This document shows, piece by piece, positions 11,588 through 21,757 of a stretch of DNA of 64,000 nt. Every line of letters starts with the position of its first letter. The first letter of the stretch is position 1. The position numbers were made by a program, and so were the translations under genes. The notes under the pieces are model-generated. The model saw only the letters and a list, made by a program, of their open reading frames with translations. It was not told the origin of the DNA and made no database searches. The stretch is from Cranoglanis bouderius (Eukaryota > Chordata > Actinopteri > Siluriformes > Cranoglanididae), in the NCBI GenBank assembly GCA_023630585.1, contig CM042553.1, positions 372,501-436,500 on the forward strand. Direction: 5' to 3'.

Positions 11588-12799
11588 CAGAGGTGGACAC
11601 AAAGTATATTTACTTGAGTACTGTACTTAAGTACACTTTTTGAGTAGCTGTACTTTACTTGAGTATTATTTTTTACTGGAAACTTGTGACTTTAACTTCA
11701 CTACATTTGAAAGACAAATATCGTACTTTTCACTCCACTACATTTCTTTTTAGGTCCTCGAGTCGAAAGTCATTACTGTAGCAGCTTTGAAAATAGTGGA
11801 TGATTTTTTTTCTTCTCTAAAACATGATTGGTATTTTTGCAGGTGACAGACAGCCTATCAATAATCACTCTTGTAGGGTGTATGTTCCAGTATGTTCCAG
11901 TTCCAGTTTTCTGAAAAGGTCAAAGATTCTTTTCATTTGCCTAAAACAAAGCAAATCACAGCCTTCAAAACTCGCCGTCCAACCTGCGGAAGCATATTGG
12001 GGAGTGTAAACTTTTAATTTCTTCTGAAAGCTTGAAATTGTCTGTGCTTTAGAGCTAAAGTTTCAGTATGAAGTCTGCTCAGTCAAATGATTTATGGATT
12101 TGCCCGCCAGGTTGCCATCGCCTTGTGGATATACCGTAAGGTTCGACAATGACGTTAGTTAGCATACAAAAGTGAATTCAAATGTAAATTAGATTAAGAG
12201 TTAAATAAGTTAATATCTTGTAACTTTCATAGTTTTTTGTTACCTTGCATAATTACTATAGTTATGTGTAGAGCTGCACGATTAATCATAAAAAGATGAT
12301 TAGCGATCTCGATTAAAATATTTTCGATTTTCCCCTCTCTCTCCCCTTGTTAATACTTTCTCCTTTCTTTCCTCTCTGTGAACACCCCCTCCCTTCTCTG
12401 TTTCCTGGTTCCTGTGTTGGCCCCTCTCTTCTCTTTGATTCTCTGTTGACTCAGGTACAGACAGATGAAGCCCCTCACCATTTGTATATTCCTCTGTCTC
12501 CCCGAATACCACTTGTGTGCTTTTACATTCTTCCCCAAACAACATCTGTTGTCCTTTTATGACTTCCTAGTGTTTCTTGTGCATTCTCACTTTCTCTCTT
12601 CTTAGGAATTGTAACCTGGAGATTCAATCATTTAAAACCTAACAATACTTAATACTTTTAAAAGCAAAAAAAGTACTTCTGTACTTTTACTTAAGTAAAA
12701 ATCTGTCTTTACAACTTTCACTTGTAATGGAGTAATATTTCACCAGTAGTATCTGTACTTTCACTCAAATAATGGAGTTGTGTACTATGTCCACCTCTG
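11588..12799. mobile_element. Non-autonomous hAT-type element with 8-bp TSD
   Basis: Terminal inverted repeats CAGAGGTGGACA and TGTCCACCTCTG, flanked by a perfect 8-bp target duplication AACTGTAT (11580-11587 and 12800-12807). This is diagnostic of hAT elements. The subterminal regions carry the familiar fish motif of repeated TACTT/AAGTA. No transposase frame is present in the 1,212 bp. It inserted exactly at the right end of the Tc1 element at 10360-11584, within its terminal ACTGTA. Confidence 0.93.
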
Positions 12800-12992
12800 A
12801 ACTGTATGCAAGGTATACGTATATAGTTCAGTAGGCCTATTCTATATTATACATGTATGATTATGCTATAAACAAACACTTAAGCGTCCTCATAAAACAA
12901 AATGCTTAAATAAAACATACTAACTGAAGGATTTTTTAATGTAAAAAAAATGCAGAAAGTTTTCTGTGAGGGTTAGTGTTAGGGGATAGAAT

Positions 12993-13540
12993 ATACAGTG
13001 GCATGAAAAAAGTATGTGAACCATTTGGAATTAATTGGTTTTCTGCATTAATTTTTCATAAAATTTCATTTCATTTCATCACAAGTATAGACAAACACAA
13101 TGTGCTTAAGATAACACACAAACAATTATAATCTTTCATGTCTTTATTGAACACATCCCATTAAACATTCACAGTGAAAGTTACATAACTTTACTTTTTT
13201 TCTTACTTTTCACAGAAAAGTTTATACCCCCAGCTCTTGATGCATCGTCTGGCCTTCTTGAGTATCAGTGAATGTTTTCACCCTTTGTAATAGTTAAGTA
13301 CAAGTCCATCAATTGTCCCCAGTGTGAAAAGATGGATCTGAAAATCATACAGTCACTGTTGCAAAGGGGTCAAATATGCAGAAGATGCTTGAAAAGCAAA
13401 GAATGTGCAGGACCTGGGGATTTTTCTGAAGAACAGTGGGCGGTTTAACTGCTCAGGACAAACAAGGTACTCATGAAGAACCATCACAAAACATAAAAAT
13501 AGTTGTGGATCACCCAGGTAACCACAACAAGGTAGTCACT
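12993..13540. mobile_element. Tc1-type MITE or fragment
   Basis: Starts TACAGTGGCATGAAAAAAGT, a common fish Tc1 terminus. The following 500 bp is non-coding AT-rich sequence of the type seen in non-autonomous copies. I could not place the right terminus confidently. Confidence 0.55.
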
Positions 13541-13548
13541 TACAAAGT

Positions 13549-14790
13549 TCACTTACTTTTTCCACAGCACTGTGAATGTTTAATGTTTTGCACCTCAAAC
13601 CGAGCATAGAAGTTGTTCAGCACATCTGGAAGGAAGGCATCACTGTCACAGACGGGTGATGTTGTCCTGTAGTTGCTAATGGCCTGAATGCGCTGCCACA
13701 TGCGCCCCGTGTGGCCACTATCCTTACAGTTTCTGTGGATTTTCTGGGCTTGTGTGCACTTTGCCTCTGGCCCGGGATAGATTGGCTCTCGCAGTTCTGA
13801 AGGCCGCCTTGTCACCTGCCCTGAAGGCGGAGTCTCGGGTCCTCAGCAGTGCACTCACCTCCGCAGTCATCCACGGCTTCTGGTTGGAACGTGTAGTGAT
13901 TGTCTTGGAGACAGTGATGTCATCAATGCACTTGCTGATGTAGCTAAATGGTAAATGATCTGCACTTATATAGCGCCTTTTTAACCTTCATGGTTCACAA
14001 AGCGCTTTACCCTGTGTCTCATTCACCCTCTCACACACACACCAATGGCAGCAGAGCTACCATGCAAGACACCTGTATGCCATCAGGAGCAACTTGGGGT
14101 TCAGTACCTTGCCAAAGGACACCTCAGCACATGGAGTCATATGGGCTGGGAATTGAACCGCCAACCCTACGATTAGTGGATAACCCATTCTACCACCTGA
14201 GCCACAGCCGCCCCAATCTGGTCACTGATGCCATGTATTCTTCCAAGTTGGTGGAGTCGCCGTCGGTTGCACTCTCCCTGAACATGTGCCAGTCAGTGTG
14301 CTCAAAACAGTCCTGAAGAGCAGAGATGGCTCCTGCTGGCCAGGTTTTCACCTGCTTCAGAACTGGTTTGGAGCATCTGACGAGCGGTCTGTATGCTGGG
14401 ATTAGCATAACAGAGATGTGGTCTGAGTAGCCGAGGTGAGGACGGGGCTCCGCCCGGTACGCGTCGGGGATGTTTGTGTAAACAAGATCCAGTGTGTTCG
14501 CCCCTCTCGTTGCAAAGTTCACATGTTGGTGGAATTTAGGGAGCACTGATTTGAGTCACGTGGTTGAAATCTCCGGTGATGATAAACAGTCCATCAGGGT
14601 GTGTGTTCTGTAGTTCGCTAATAGCCCCATACAGTTCACAGAGTGCCTCCTTAGCATTAGCGCTTGGGGAATGTATACTCCGATTATAAAAAAAAACACC
14701 TGAACATGCTGCCCCCCCCCCCCCAAAAAAAAAAAAAAAATCAGCTTCAGGGTTGGAACTGTAACGACCTAGGGATTGCATGAGCTCGCG
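13549..14790 (-). mobile_element. L2/Rex1-like LINE fragment, interrupted by a SINE
   Basis: Minus-strand coding remnants. At 14781-14190 the endonuclease end of ORF2 is readable, with the strings FIITGDFNH and LDLVYTNIPDAYRAEP and then GYSDHISVMLIPAYRPL. At 13940-13549 the linker toward the reverse transcriptase follows, with GRMWQRIQAISNY and LPDVLNNFYARFE. The order is that of a CR1/L2-group non-LTR retrotransposon. No RT core remains, frameshifts are present, and a poly(C)/poly(A) run at 14711-14740 interrupts the frame. Confidence 0.8.
13940..14216 (-). mobile_element. tRNA-derived SINE inserted in the LINE
   Basis: Read on the minus strand, it begins with a tRNA-like head: box A TGGCTCAGGTGG and box B GGTTCAATTCC at the expected spacing. 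It runs to a tail with the widespread fish motif TATATAGCGC. It separates two parts of the same LINE coding sequence, so it is younger than the LINE. Confidence 0.8.
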
Positions 14791-14980
14791 CTAGAAATGT
14801 AATTTATCTCGCGCGCTTCACCCGCAGCGTATACAGCTATGGATGAAAGGTTAATATATTAATACATTTCCTTACCACAAATGTAACTGTACAGCCGTGG
14901 CCAAAAGTTTTGAGAATGACACGAATATTAATTTTTACAAAGTCTGCTGCCTCAGTTTTTATGATGGCAGTTTGCATATA

Positions 14981-16494
14981 CAGGTGCATCTCAATAAATT
15001 AGAATGTCGTGGAAAAGTTCATTTATTTCAGTAATTCAACTGAAATTGTGAAACTCGTGTATTAAATAAATTCAATGCACACAGACTGAAGTAGTTTAAG
15101 TCTTTGGTTCTTTTAATTGTGATGATTTTGGCTCACATTTAACAAAAACCCACCAATTCACTCTCTCAACAAATTAGAATACTTCATAAGACCAATAAAA
15201 AAAAAAAAAAACATTTTTAGTGAATTGTTGGCCTTCTGGAAAGTATGTTCATTTACTGTACATGTACTCAATACTTGGTAGGGGCTCCTTTTGCTTTAAT
15301 TACTGCCTCAATTCGGCGTGGCATGGAGGTGATCAGTTTGTGGCACTGCTGAGGTGGTATGGAAGCCCAGGTTTCTTTGACAGTGGCCTTCAGCTCATCT
15401 GCATTTTTTGGTCTCTTGTTTCTCATTTTCCTCTTGACAATACCCCATAGATTCTCTATGGGGTTCAGGTCTGGTGAGTTTGCTGGCCAGTCAAGCACAC
15501 CAACACCATGGTCATTTAACCAACTTTTGGTGCTTTTGGCAGAGTGGGCAGGTGCCAAATCCTGCTGGAAAATGGAATCAGCATCTTCAAAAAGCTGGTC
15601 AGCAGAAGGAAGCATGAAGTGCTCCAAAATTTCTTGGTAAACGGGTGCAGTGACTTTGGTTTTCAAAAACAATGGACCAACACCAGCAGATGACATTGCA
15701 CCCCAAATCATCACAGACTGTGGAAACTTATCACTGGACTTCAAGCAACTTGGGCTATGAGCTTCTCCACACTTCCTCCAGACTCTAGGACCTTGGTTTC
15801 CAAATGAAACACAAAACTTGCTCTCATCCGAAAAGAGGACTTTGGACCACTGGGCAACAGTCCAGTTCTTCTTCTCCTTAGCCCAGGTAAGACGCCTCTG
15901 ACGTTGTCTGTGGTTCAGGAGTGGCTTAACAAGAGGAATACGACAACTGTAGCCAAATTCCTTGACACGTCTGTGTGTGGTGGCTCTTGATGCCTTGACC
16001 CCAGCCTCAGTCCAGTCCTTGTGAAGTTCACTCAAATTCTTGAATCGATTTTGCTTGACAATCCTCATAAGGCTGCGGTTCTCTCGGTTGGTTGTGCATC
16101 TTTTTCTTCCACACTTTTTCCTTCCACTCAACTTTCTGTTAACATGCTTGGATACAGCACTCTGTGAACAGCCAGCTTCTTTGGTAATGAATGTTTGTGG
16201 CTTACCTAGTGAACCAAACTGAGAGACCATTTTGAAGGCTCAGGAAACCTTTGCAGGTGTTTTGTGTTGATTAGCTGATTGGCATGTCACCATATTCTAA
16301 TTTGTTGAGATAGTGAATTGGTGGGTTTTTGTTAAATGTGAGCCAAAATCATCACAATTAAAAGAACCAAAGACTTAAACTACTTCAGGTCTGTGTGCAC
16401 TGAATTTATTTAATACATGAGTTTCACAATTTGAGTTGAATTACTGAAATAAATGAACTTTTCCACGACATTCTAATTTATTGAGATGCACCTG
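14981..16494 (-). mobile_element. Full-length Tc1 element A with intact transposase
   Basis: Termini CAGGTGCATCTC and GAGATGCACCTG, with TA target duplications at 14979-14980 and 16495-16496. Inverted repeats extend about 210 bp. It carries one uninterrupted minus-strand transposase frame (15268-16230), making it the only element here that looks structurally complete and possibly active. A 608-bp deletion derivative of the same family lies at 28798-29405. Confidence 0.96.
15268..16230 (-). CDS. Tc1/mariner transposase, intact
   Basis: A 320-aa cut-and-paste transposase that should bind the element's terminal repeats and excise and reintegrate it at TA dinucleotides. The N-terminal half has a helix-turn-helix segment (around residues 15-35, QTFITKEAGCSQSAVSKH) and a second DNA-binding region up to about residue 110. 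The catalytic triad is complete: D135 in LFSDES, D224 in QQDLAPAHS and E259 in NPIENLW, with 34 residues between the last two, as expected for the Tc1 DD34E group. Length is close to the usual 340 aa. There is no frameshift or stop. The start ATG is the first in frame and sits about 265 bp inside the right terminus. Confidence 0.96.
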   Translation of the reverse strand: MVSQFGSLGKPQTFITKEAGCSQSAVSKHVNRKLSGRKKCGRKRCTTNRENRSLMRIVKQNRFKNLSELHKDWTEAGVKASRATTHRRVKEFGYSCRIPLVKPLLNHRQRQRRLTWAKEKKNWTVAQWSKVLFSDESKFCVSFGNQGPRVWRKCGEAHSPSCLKSSDKFPQSVMIWGAMSSAGVGPLFLKTKVTAPVYQEILEHFMLPSADQLFEDADSIFQQDLAPAHSAKSTKSWLNDHGVGVLDWPANSPDLNPIENLWGIVKRKMRNKRPKNADELKATVKETWASIPPQQCHKLITSMPRRIEAVIKAKGAPTKY

Positions 16495-16744
16495 TACTCC
16501 AGAATGTTATGAAGAGTGATCAGATGAATTGCAATTAATTTCAATGTCTTTGCCATGAAAATGAACTTAATCCCAAAAAAACATGTCCACTGCATTTCAG
16601 CCCTTCCACAAAAGGACCAGCTGACATCATGTCAGTGATTCTCTCGTTAACACAGGTGAGAGTGTTAACGAGGACAAGGCTGGAGATCACTCTGTCATGC
16701 TGATTGAGTTGGAATAACAGACTGGAAGCTTTAAAAGGAGGGTA

Positions 16745-17794
16745 GTGCTTGAAATTATTGTTCTTCCTCTGTTAACTATGGTTACCTGCAGGGAAACATG
16801 TGCAGCCATCATTGCTTTGTACAAAAAGGGATTCACAGGCAAGGATATTGCTGCTAGTGAGATTGCACCTAAATCAACCATTCATCGGATCATCAAGACC
16901 TTCAAGGAGAGAGGTTCAACTGCTGTGAAGAAGGCTTCAGGGCGCCCAAGAAAGTCCAGCAAGCGCCAGGACCGTCTCCTAAAGTTGATTCACCTGCAGG
17001 ATCAGGGCACCACCAGTGCAGAGCTTGCTCAGGAATGGCAGCAGGCAGGTGTGAGTGTGTCTGCACGCACAGTAAGGCGAAGACTTTTGGAGGATGGCTT
17101 GGTGTCAAGAAGGGCAGCAAAGAAGCCATTTCTCTCCAGGAAAAACATCAGGGACAGACTGCTGTTCTGCAGAAAGTACAGGGATTGGACTGCTGAGGAC
17201 TGGGGTAATGTCATTTTCTCTGCTGAATCCCCTTTCCAATTGTTTGGGGCATCTGGAAAAAAGCTTGTCCGGAGGAGAAAAGGTGAGCGCTACCATCAGT
17301 CCTGTGTCATGCCAACAGTGAAGCATCCTGAGACCACTCATGTGTGGGGTTGCTTCTCAGCCAAGGGAGTGGGCTCACTCACAATTTTGCCTAAGAACAC
17401 AGCCATGAATAAAGAATGGTACAAAAACATCCTCAGAGAGCAACTTCTCCCAACCATCCAAGAACAGTTTGGTGACAAACAATGCCTTTTCCAGCATGAT
17501 GGGGCACCTTGCCACAAGGCAAAAGTGATAACGGAGTGGCTCGGGGAACAAAACATTGACATTTTGGGTCCATGGCCAGGAAACTCCCCAGACCTTAATC
17601 CCATTGAGAATTTGTGGTCAAGCCTCAAGAGGCGGGTGGACAAACAAAAACCCACAAACTCTGACAAACTCCAAGCATTGATTATGCAAGAATGGGATGC
17701 CATCAGTCAGGATGTGGCCCAGAAGTTGATTGACAGCATGCCAGGGCGAATTGCAGAGGTCTTGAAAAAGAAGGGTCAACACTGCAAATATTGA
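16745..17794 (+). CDS. Tc1-type transposase with first catalytic Asp replaced
   Basis: An uninterrupted 349-aa frame of a second Tc1 family. The likely true start is MVTCRET at residue 12. It has an N-terminal paired-type DNA-binding region with a GRPRK AT-hook-like motif (residues 66-70). The catalytic core shows D252 in QHDGAPCH and E288 in NPIENLW, but the position of the first Asp reads FSAES (A160, codon GCT at 17222-17224) where the family normally has FSDES. A single A-to-C change explains it. The protein is therefore predicted to be catalytically dead although the frame is open. It could still bind its terminal repeats. Confidence 0.93.
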   Translation: MLEIIVLPLLTMVTCRETCAAIIALYKKGFTGKDIAASEIAPKSTIHRIIKTFKERGSTAVKKASGRPRKSSKRQDRLLKLIHLQDQGTTSAELAQEWQQAGVSVSARTVRRRLLEDGLVSRRAAKKPFLSRKNIRDRLLFCRKYRDWTAEDWGNVIFSAESPFQLFGASGKKLVRRRKGERYHQSCVMPTVKHPETTHVWGCFSAKGVGSLTILPKNTAMNKEWYKNILREQLLPTIQEQFGDKQCLFQHDGAPCHKAKVITEWLGEQNIDILGPWPGNSPDLNPIENLWSSLKRRVDKQKPTNSDKLQALIMQEWDAISQDVAQKLIDSMPGRIAEVLKKKGQHCKY

Positions 17795-17832
17795 CTCTTT
17801 GCATAAACTTCATGTAATTGTCAATAAAAGCC

Positions 17833-18589
17833 ATTGTGAGTAAATCACCTTATATTGCAGCCTGACCAGTAGTTTGTCAGTTTAAATTATGGGTGTAGAA
17901 AGTGATCTAGCCCCAGTTTACATGAGGATGAATGTCTTATCTGTATCTTCATTTTTCTTTTCCAGCAGTTTCAGCATTGGACTTGCTTCCATCCTTTTTG
18001 GCCTCTCCTGCACTTGCTGTTTGGAAGTCATTGCTTGCATCTGATTCAGCAACTGTCATTCTGCATTTCTGTTTGCGTTGCTTTGCTTACATTTTGAACT
18101 TTTAGCAATAATAAAAGTTTTCCATTTGGGCTGTAGTTGTATATTCAAGTTTGTTTTCCCTTGATTTAATGTGCTTGTGTGGATATTTGCTATGTGACAA
18201 TTATTTATTTCACAGTACTTCATATATGAGTATGCAAAGACTCTGCATGAAAAAGAACCACTTATAAACATTGTCATATTAATTCAAATTTTTAATCCAT
18301 TAATATGTAACTGCACAATGGTGGATTCCTTCACTTGCATGAATATGTGCGCTGTGATTTACATTATGAAGCACACATTAAATTGACTATTTAAAAGTCA
18401 GAGTAATGGTGAGGAAAGTGATTTAATGAAAAAAAATTAGTGTCAGATCTTTTTATTCATTTTAAATACAATAGAATTATTATAGTACAAATAAACAGGG
18501 TTAGTTGGATCTTTGTAATATAATTAGTGTAGGATCAATATAAAGGCCATGTGGGGATAAATTCGTACATTTAAAATCTATATCCTGAG
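17833..18589. other. No gene recognised
   Basis: Unique-looking AT-rich sequence between the end of Tc1 element B and a SINE tail. No frame with a recognisable domain and no convincing exon. Confidence 0.6.
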
Positions 18590-18663
18590 TTAATATATTT
18601 CTGTAAAGCTGCTTTGGGACAATGACCATTGTTAAAAGCGCTATACAAATAAAATTTAATTCA
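18590..18663 (+). repeat. SINE/LINE2-type 3' tail
   Basis: Contains GTAAAGCTGCTTTGGGACAA and AAAAGCGCTATACAAATAAA, the conserved tail shared by many vertebrate L2-mobilised SINEs. The head is not recognisable. Confidence 0.7.
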
Positions 18664-19333
18664 ATAGAATGTTTTACATAATATTGGGTAGTTTCTAAAC
18701 CAATATTTAAAAAGATAATATTTGTTCCATAGTAACTACTTATTTTTATTAGCAAAACCATAGCAACCACAAATAGCCATGTTTTTTTCTTCTTCTATTT
18801 TTATTATGGTTTATTTCCACTAAAACCATAGTCATGTCAATCTGCCACAAAAAAAAACAACAAAACAAAACATGGTTTCTGCATGAAATCCATTATCAAA
18901 GTTAATATAAGGGATGTTTTTAAGGAATAACCACATTCCTTAAGGATTGTCCCGTTTGCTCCCAGAGCATCTCGAGCTCAACGGTGACATCGTTAACCAA
19001 AGCAGGACATGCAGCACAACTATTATGAAACATTTCCCCGACGAACCAAGGCGACCAAATGCTAACGTTTGGGAAACCTGTGCTTGCTAGATCCAAAATA
19101 CGTTACTTACACTCTGGAAATGCGCGTGCGTTTCATACCGGTTGTTGCGCTTCATCTATTAACCGCGCAAATACACCTCGAGGATAACTAACGCTTTGGG
19201 TAAATCGTCTTTTGATCTGTTCTTAAACACGTAAAGAACACTCCACAAAAAGTGGAGTCACAAAAAATTAGTTTATACTCATGCTGTTCCTCTCCACGGA
19301 AATCTTTAGTAAAAGGCGAAAGATTTATACGAG

Positions 19334-19406
19334 ATGAAGAGAAACAAGAGTGATAGTTTCCTACCTCCCGTTGTCACGTGTGTCGACAAACGCAACACAC
19401 TGCTAG
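19334..19406 (+). CDS. Weak candidate first exon
   Basis: An ATG at 19334 in a CpG-richer stretch opens a frame (MKRNKSDSFLPPVVTCVDKR and four more residues) ending at a fair donor, CTAG|GTAATG at 19406-19407. No homology is recognised and no partner exon was found, so this is reported only as a possibility. Confidence 0.2.
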
Positions 19407-19859
19407 GTAATGGTAAACAAAAGTATCCATCTCAAACTCAATCCAGCAAGTCAATTAATATACAACAAAAACAAAGTAGTATAAAAGCAGACGTCTACAT
19501 GATGTATACCAACGCCAAATTCCTTAAAATACTTCATTTATTTTAAACGAGCGTGCGCAATGCACCATGGGATGCATATCATTAGCCCGCCCCCAACGGT
19601 CTCTCTCTGAAGCTACCAATTAGTTCATTTCATTTTTCCTATGAAAACATTTTAACGAGGTCGATTTTCGCAAGGCTTTGAAATCCCTTATAGGATGCGG
19701 TTTAGTTCAGTTTGACTTTTAACCCTACTTTAAAAAGTCATTTCATATTTGGTTTATACTTTGTTGGTATAACGAAGGAAGTCTGCTTTCATAGTTTTAT
19801 ACACTTCAGATTCTAGTTTGTCAAATTGTGGCTCAATAATGTTACGCCCATATTTGATA

Positions 19860-19861
<2 letters not shown>

Positions 19862-19893
<32 letters not shown>
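19862..19893. repeat. Poly(A) run
   Basis: About 32 consecutive A. The sequence before it is not a recognisable retroelement. Confidence 0.9.
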
Positions 19894-19896
<3 letters not shown>

Positions 19897-20128
19897 ATGT
19901 TGTGTAGAACGTGAGAACTATCCCAGATAGCAATACAGCTCCATCATTTTTTTCAAGTCAGAAATGTTTACATTTTAAACTAAATTTCCAAGTAAAACTG
20001 AAATTACACAAACATCCATGCATTAAAAAAGAGAGAATAGGTGACTTTGTAATGATATGTTATATAGCCTATATATAATAAAAGTACTCACATTTAGTTT
20101 CACATTATAGTGCTGTTGTAAGTATACA

Positions 20129-20421
20129 GTCGGGTCCATGAGTATTTGCACAGTGACACAATTTTCGTAATTTTGCCTCTGTACACCACCACAGTGGAAC
20201 TGAAATGAAGCAAGCAAGATGTGATTGAAGTGTAGACTTTCAGCTTTAATTCAAGCGTTTAACAAAAATATTGCATGAACCGTTTAGGAATCGCAACCAT
20301 TTCCTCTCCATTTTCACAGGCTCAAAAGTAATTGGACAATTGACTGATGAGCAGTTCCATGGCCAGGTGTGGCCTGTTTCCTCGTTATTTCATGACAAAT
20401 TAAGGAGATAAAAGGTCTGGA
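20129..20421. mobile_element. 5' end of a Tc1-type element
   Basis: Begins with the well-known fish terminus CAGTCGGGTCCATGAGTATT and continues through about 290 bp of its 5' region (including GCTCAAAAGTAATTGGACAA), then stops abruptly at the start of a 99-bp duplicated segment. Confidence 0.8.
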
Positions 20422-20520
20422 GTTTCTGGCTTTCGGCATTTGAGCTGTCTGTGATCTCACTCAATTCACATTTCACCTCAGGAAAGGGCTTTTAACGTTG
20501 TTCGGGGCCAGTGTGCTTTT
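20422..20520 (+). repeat. 99-bp direct duplication, copy 1
   Basis: Almost identical (about three differences) to 20782-20880, exactly 360 bp downstream. The two copies bracket the A-run and the U2 snRNA fragment. Copy 1 ends in CTTTTGGC followed by the A-run. Confidence 0.95.
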
Positions 20521-20542
20521 GGCAAAAAAAAAAAAAAAAAAA

Positions 20543-20693
20543 ATCTGTTCTCATCAGTTTAATATCTGATACGTCCCCTACCCGGGGACCATATATTAAA
20601 TTGATTTTTGGAACAGGGAGATGGAATAGGGGCTTGCTCTGTCCATTCCGCGCATCGACCCGGTATTGCAGTACTTCCGGGAACGGTGCACCT
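20543..20693 (+). pseudogene. U2 snRNA, 5'-truncated after an A-run
   Basis: From ATCTGTTC onward this matches vertebrate U2 snRNA: the stem IIa/b region, the Sm site (ATTTTTGG at 20604-20611), and stems III and IV ending GAACGGTGCACC. The first 37 or so nucleotides, including the branch-point-recognition GUAGUA, are absent. An A-run (20524-20543) stands in their place. A good snRNA 3' box-like sequence (GTCAAAGAAAGA, about 20 nt after the 3' end) remains, so the 3' flank looks genomic rather than reverse transcribed. It cannot make functional U2. Confidence 0.93.
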
Positions 20694-20781
20694 CCTCTAT
20701 ACTGTCAAAGAAAGATAATGTCTTTATATCGGTCTGGTGCTTTTGCTAAGCGCTTATATGTGAGTGCACGCGGTGCACTTT

Positions 20782-20880
20782 GTTTCTGGCTTTCGGCATT
20801 TGAGCTGTCTGTGATCTCACTCGATTCACAGTTCACCTCAGGAAAGGGCTTTTAACGTTGTTCGGGGCGAGTGTGCTTTT
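20782..20880 (+). repeat. 99-bp direct duplication, copy 2
   Basis: Second copy of 20422-20520, on the far side of the U2 fragment. Here the sequence continues without an A-run. Confidence 0.95.
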
Positions 20881-21600
20881 GTGCGAGTGGAGCCTGTACT
20901 TTTACACACATTTTGGCTGCATTTTTAAACCAAACTGTACCCGATGATAAGCGCACAGTAAAGTAGTTTATTTTCTGGATATAACAAAAATATTTATTTC
21001 ATGACTACGATCTAACTTAACCAGATAGTTGTTGTTGATTTATTAACCTTGTTGTTGTTGTTATTATTACTATCAATAATAAATTAATACAGCAGCCATC
21101 ATTTTTGGCAGACGGATCTATCTATCCGGACTCTTTATTACCGGTCGGACACAAAATTCCGCTCTCATGCGTGTTTGTTCAGCGATCTTTGTTCATATAG
21201 TTGTTATTATATAGTCATTTTGAATGAAGTATAAAGTTGAAAGCAGATTTTCTACCCCCGTTATTTGGTAATAAAATGAATGGAAGGGAGATTTCTTGTA
21301 GAGAAGTCGTCTTTTGTTTTGGCGGTACCTGATCTGCACACCAGGGGGCGGGGCAATCTGTACCGAGGCTTTAAAACGGTCTTCATAAAAAAAAAAAAAA
21401 AAAAAAAAGTGTCCTTTGTGAAAATTCAGCCTTTGTTCTCCTTTTTTTGTTTTTTGTTGGGTTTTAGTTTGTGAAGGTATGAGGGTTTTTGGATTGAGGT
21501 ACATGGTTGGATATTCTGTACTATGTATGATTTCTTTAAGACATTTTGAATGTTGTTGAATTGTGTATCTGTATTGAGTATGCATTTTTGTTAAATAAAA
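20881..21600. other. No gene; short LINE/SINE-like A-tailed pieces
   Basis: Contains a short segment (21354-21388, with CTGTACCGAGGCTTTAAAAC) followed by an A-run at 21388-21409, then about 190 bp of T/G-rich sequence ending in AATAAA and another A-run (21598-21619). The first short segment recurs in altered form at 22727-22760. Confidence 0.5.
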
Positions 21601-21620
21601 AAAAAAAAAAAAAAAAAAAC

Positions 21621-21757
21621 GATCAGGAAGTTGGTTCACCCAGGGCGAGGCTGAGCCATTGCACTCCGGCCGTGCTGACCCCTGCGAGTTCCCCAAATGT
21701 GGGAATCTCGACTGCGTCATTTGTGGTAGTGGGGGACTGCGTTCGCGCTCTCCCCTG
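21621..21757 (+). pseudogene. U1 snRNA, 5'-truncated after an A-run
   Basis: Matches vertebrate U1 snRNA from about nucleotide 28 to the 3' end: the loop strings CCCAGGGCGAGGCT, CATTGCACTCCGG and GACCCCTGCG, the Sm site around ATTTGTGG (21719-21726), and the terminal stem GGGGGACTGCGTTCGCGC. The 5' splice-site-recognition sequence is missing and replaced by an A-run ending at 21619. A 3' box-like AAAAACAGA follows at about 21773. It is not a working U1 gene as it stands. Confidence 0.94.

Larger units (their letters stand above)
14892..17832 (+). mobile_element. Tc1-like element B, split by element A, 3' truncated
   Basis: The left terminus CAGCCGTGGCCAAAAGTTTT at 14892 follows a TA. The element is interrupted at its TA at 14979-14980 by the whole of element A and resumes at 16497. 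Its transposase lies at 16745-17794. After the stop the sequence follows the usual 3' region only to about 17832; the right terminal repeat is missing, so this copy could not be excised as a unit. Confidence 0.9.

Noticed and set aside
20543..21757. Functional U1 or U2 snRNA genes
   Set aside because: Both lack the 5' end needed for splice-site or branch-point pairing, and no proximal promoter element can sit at the right distance because an A-run lies there.
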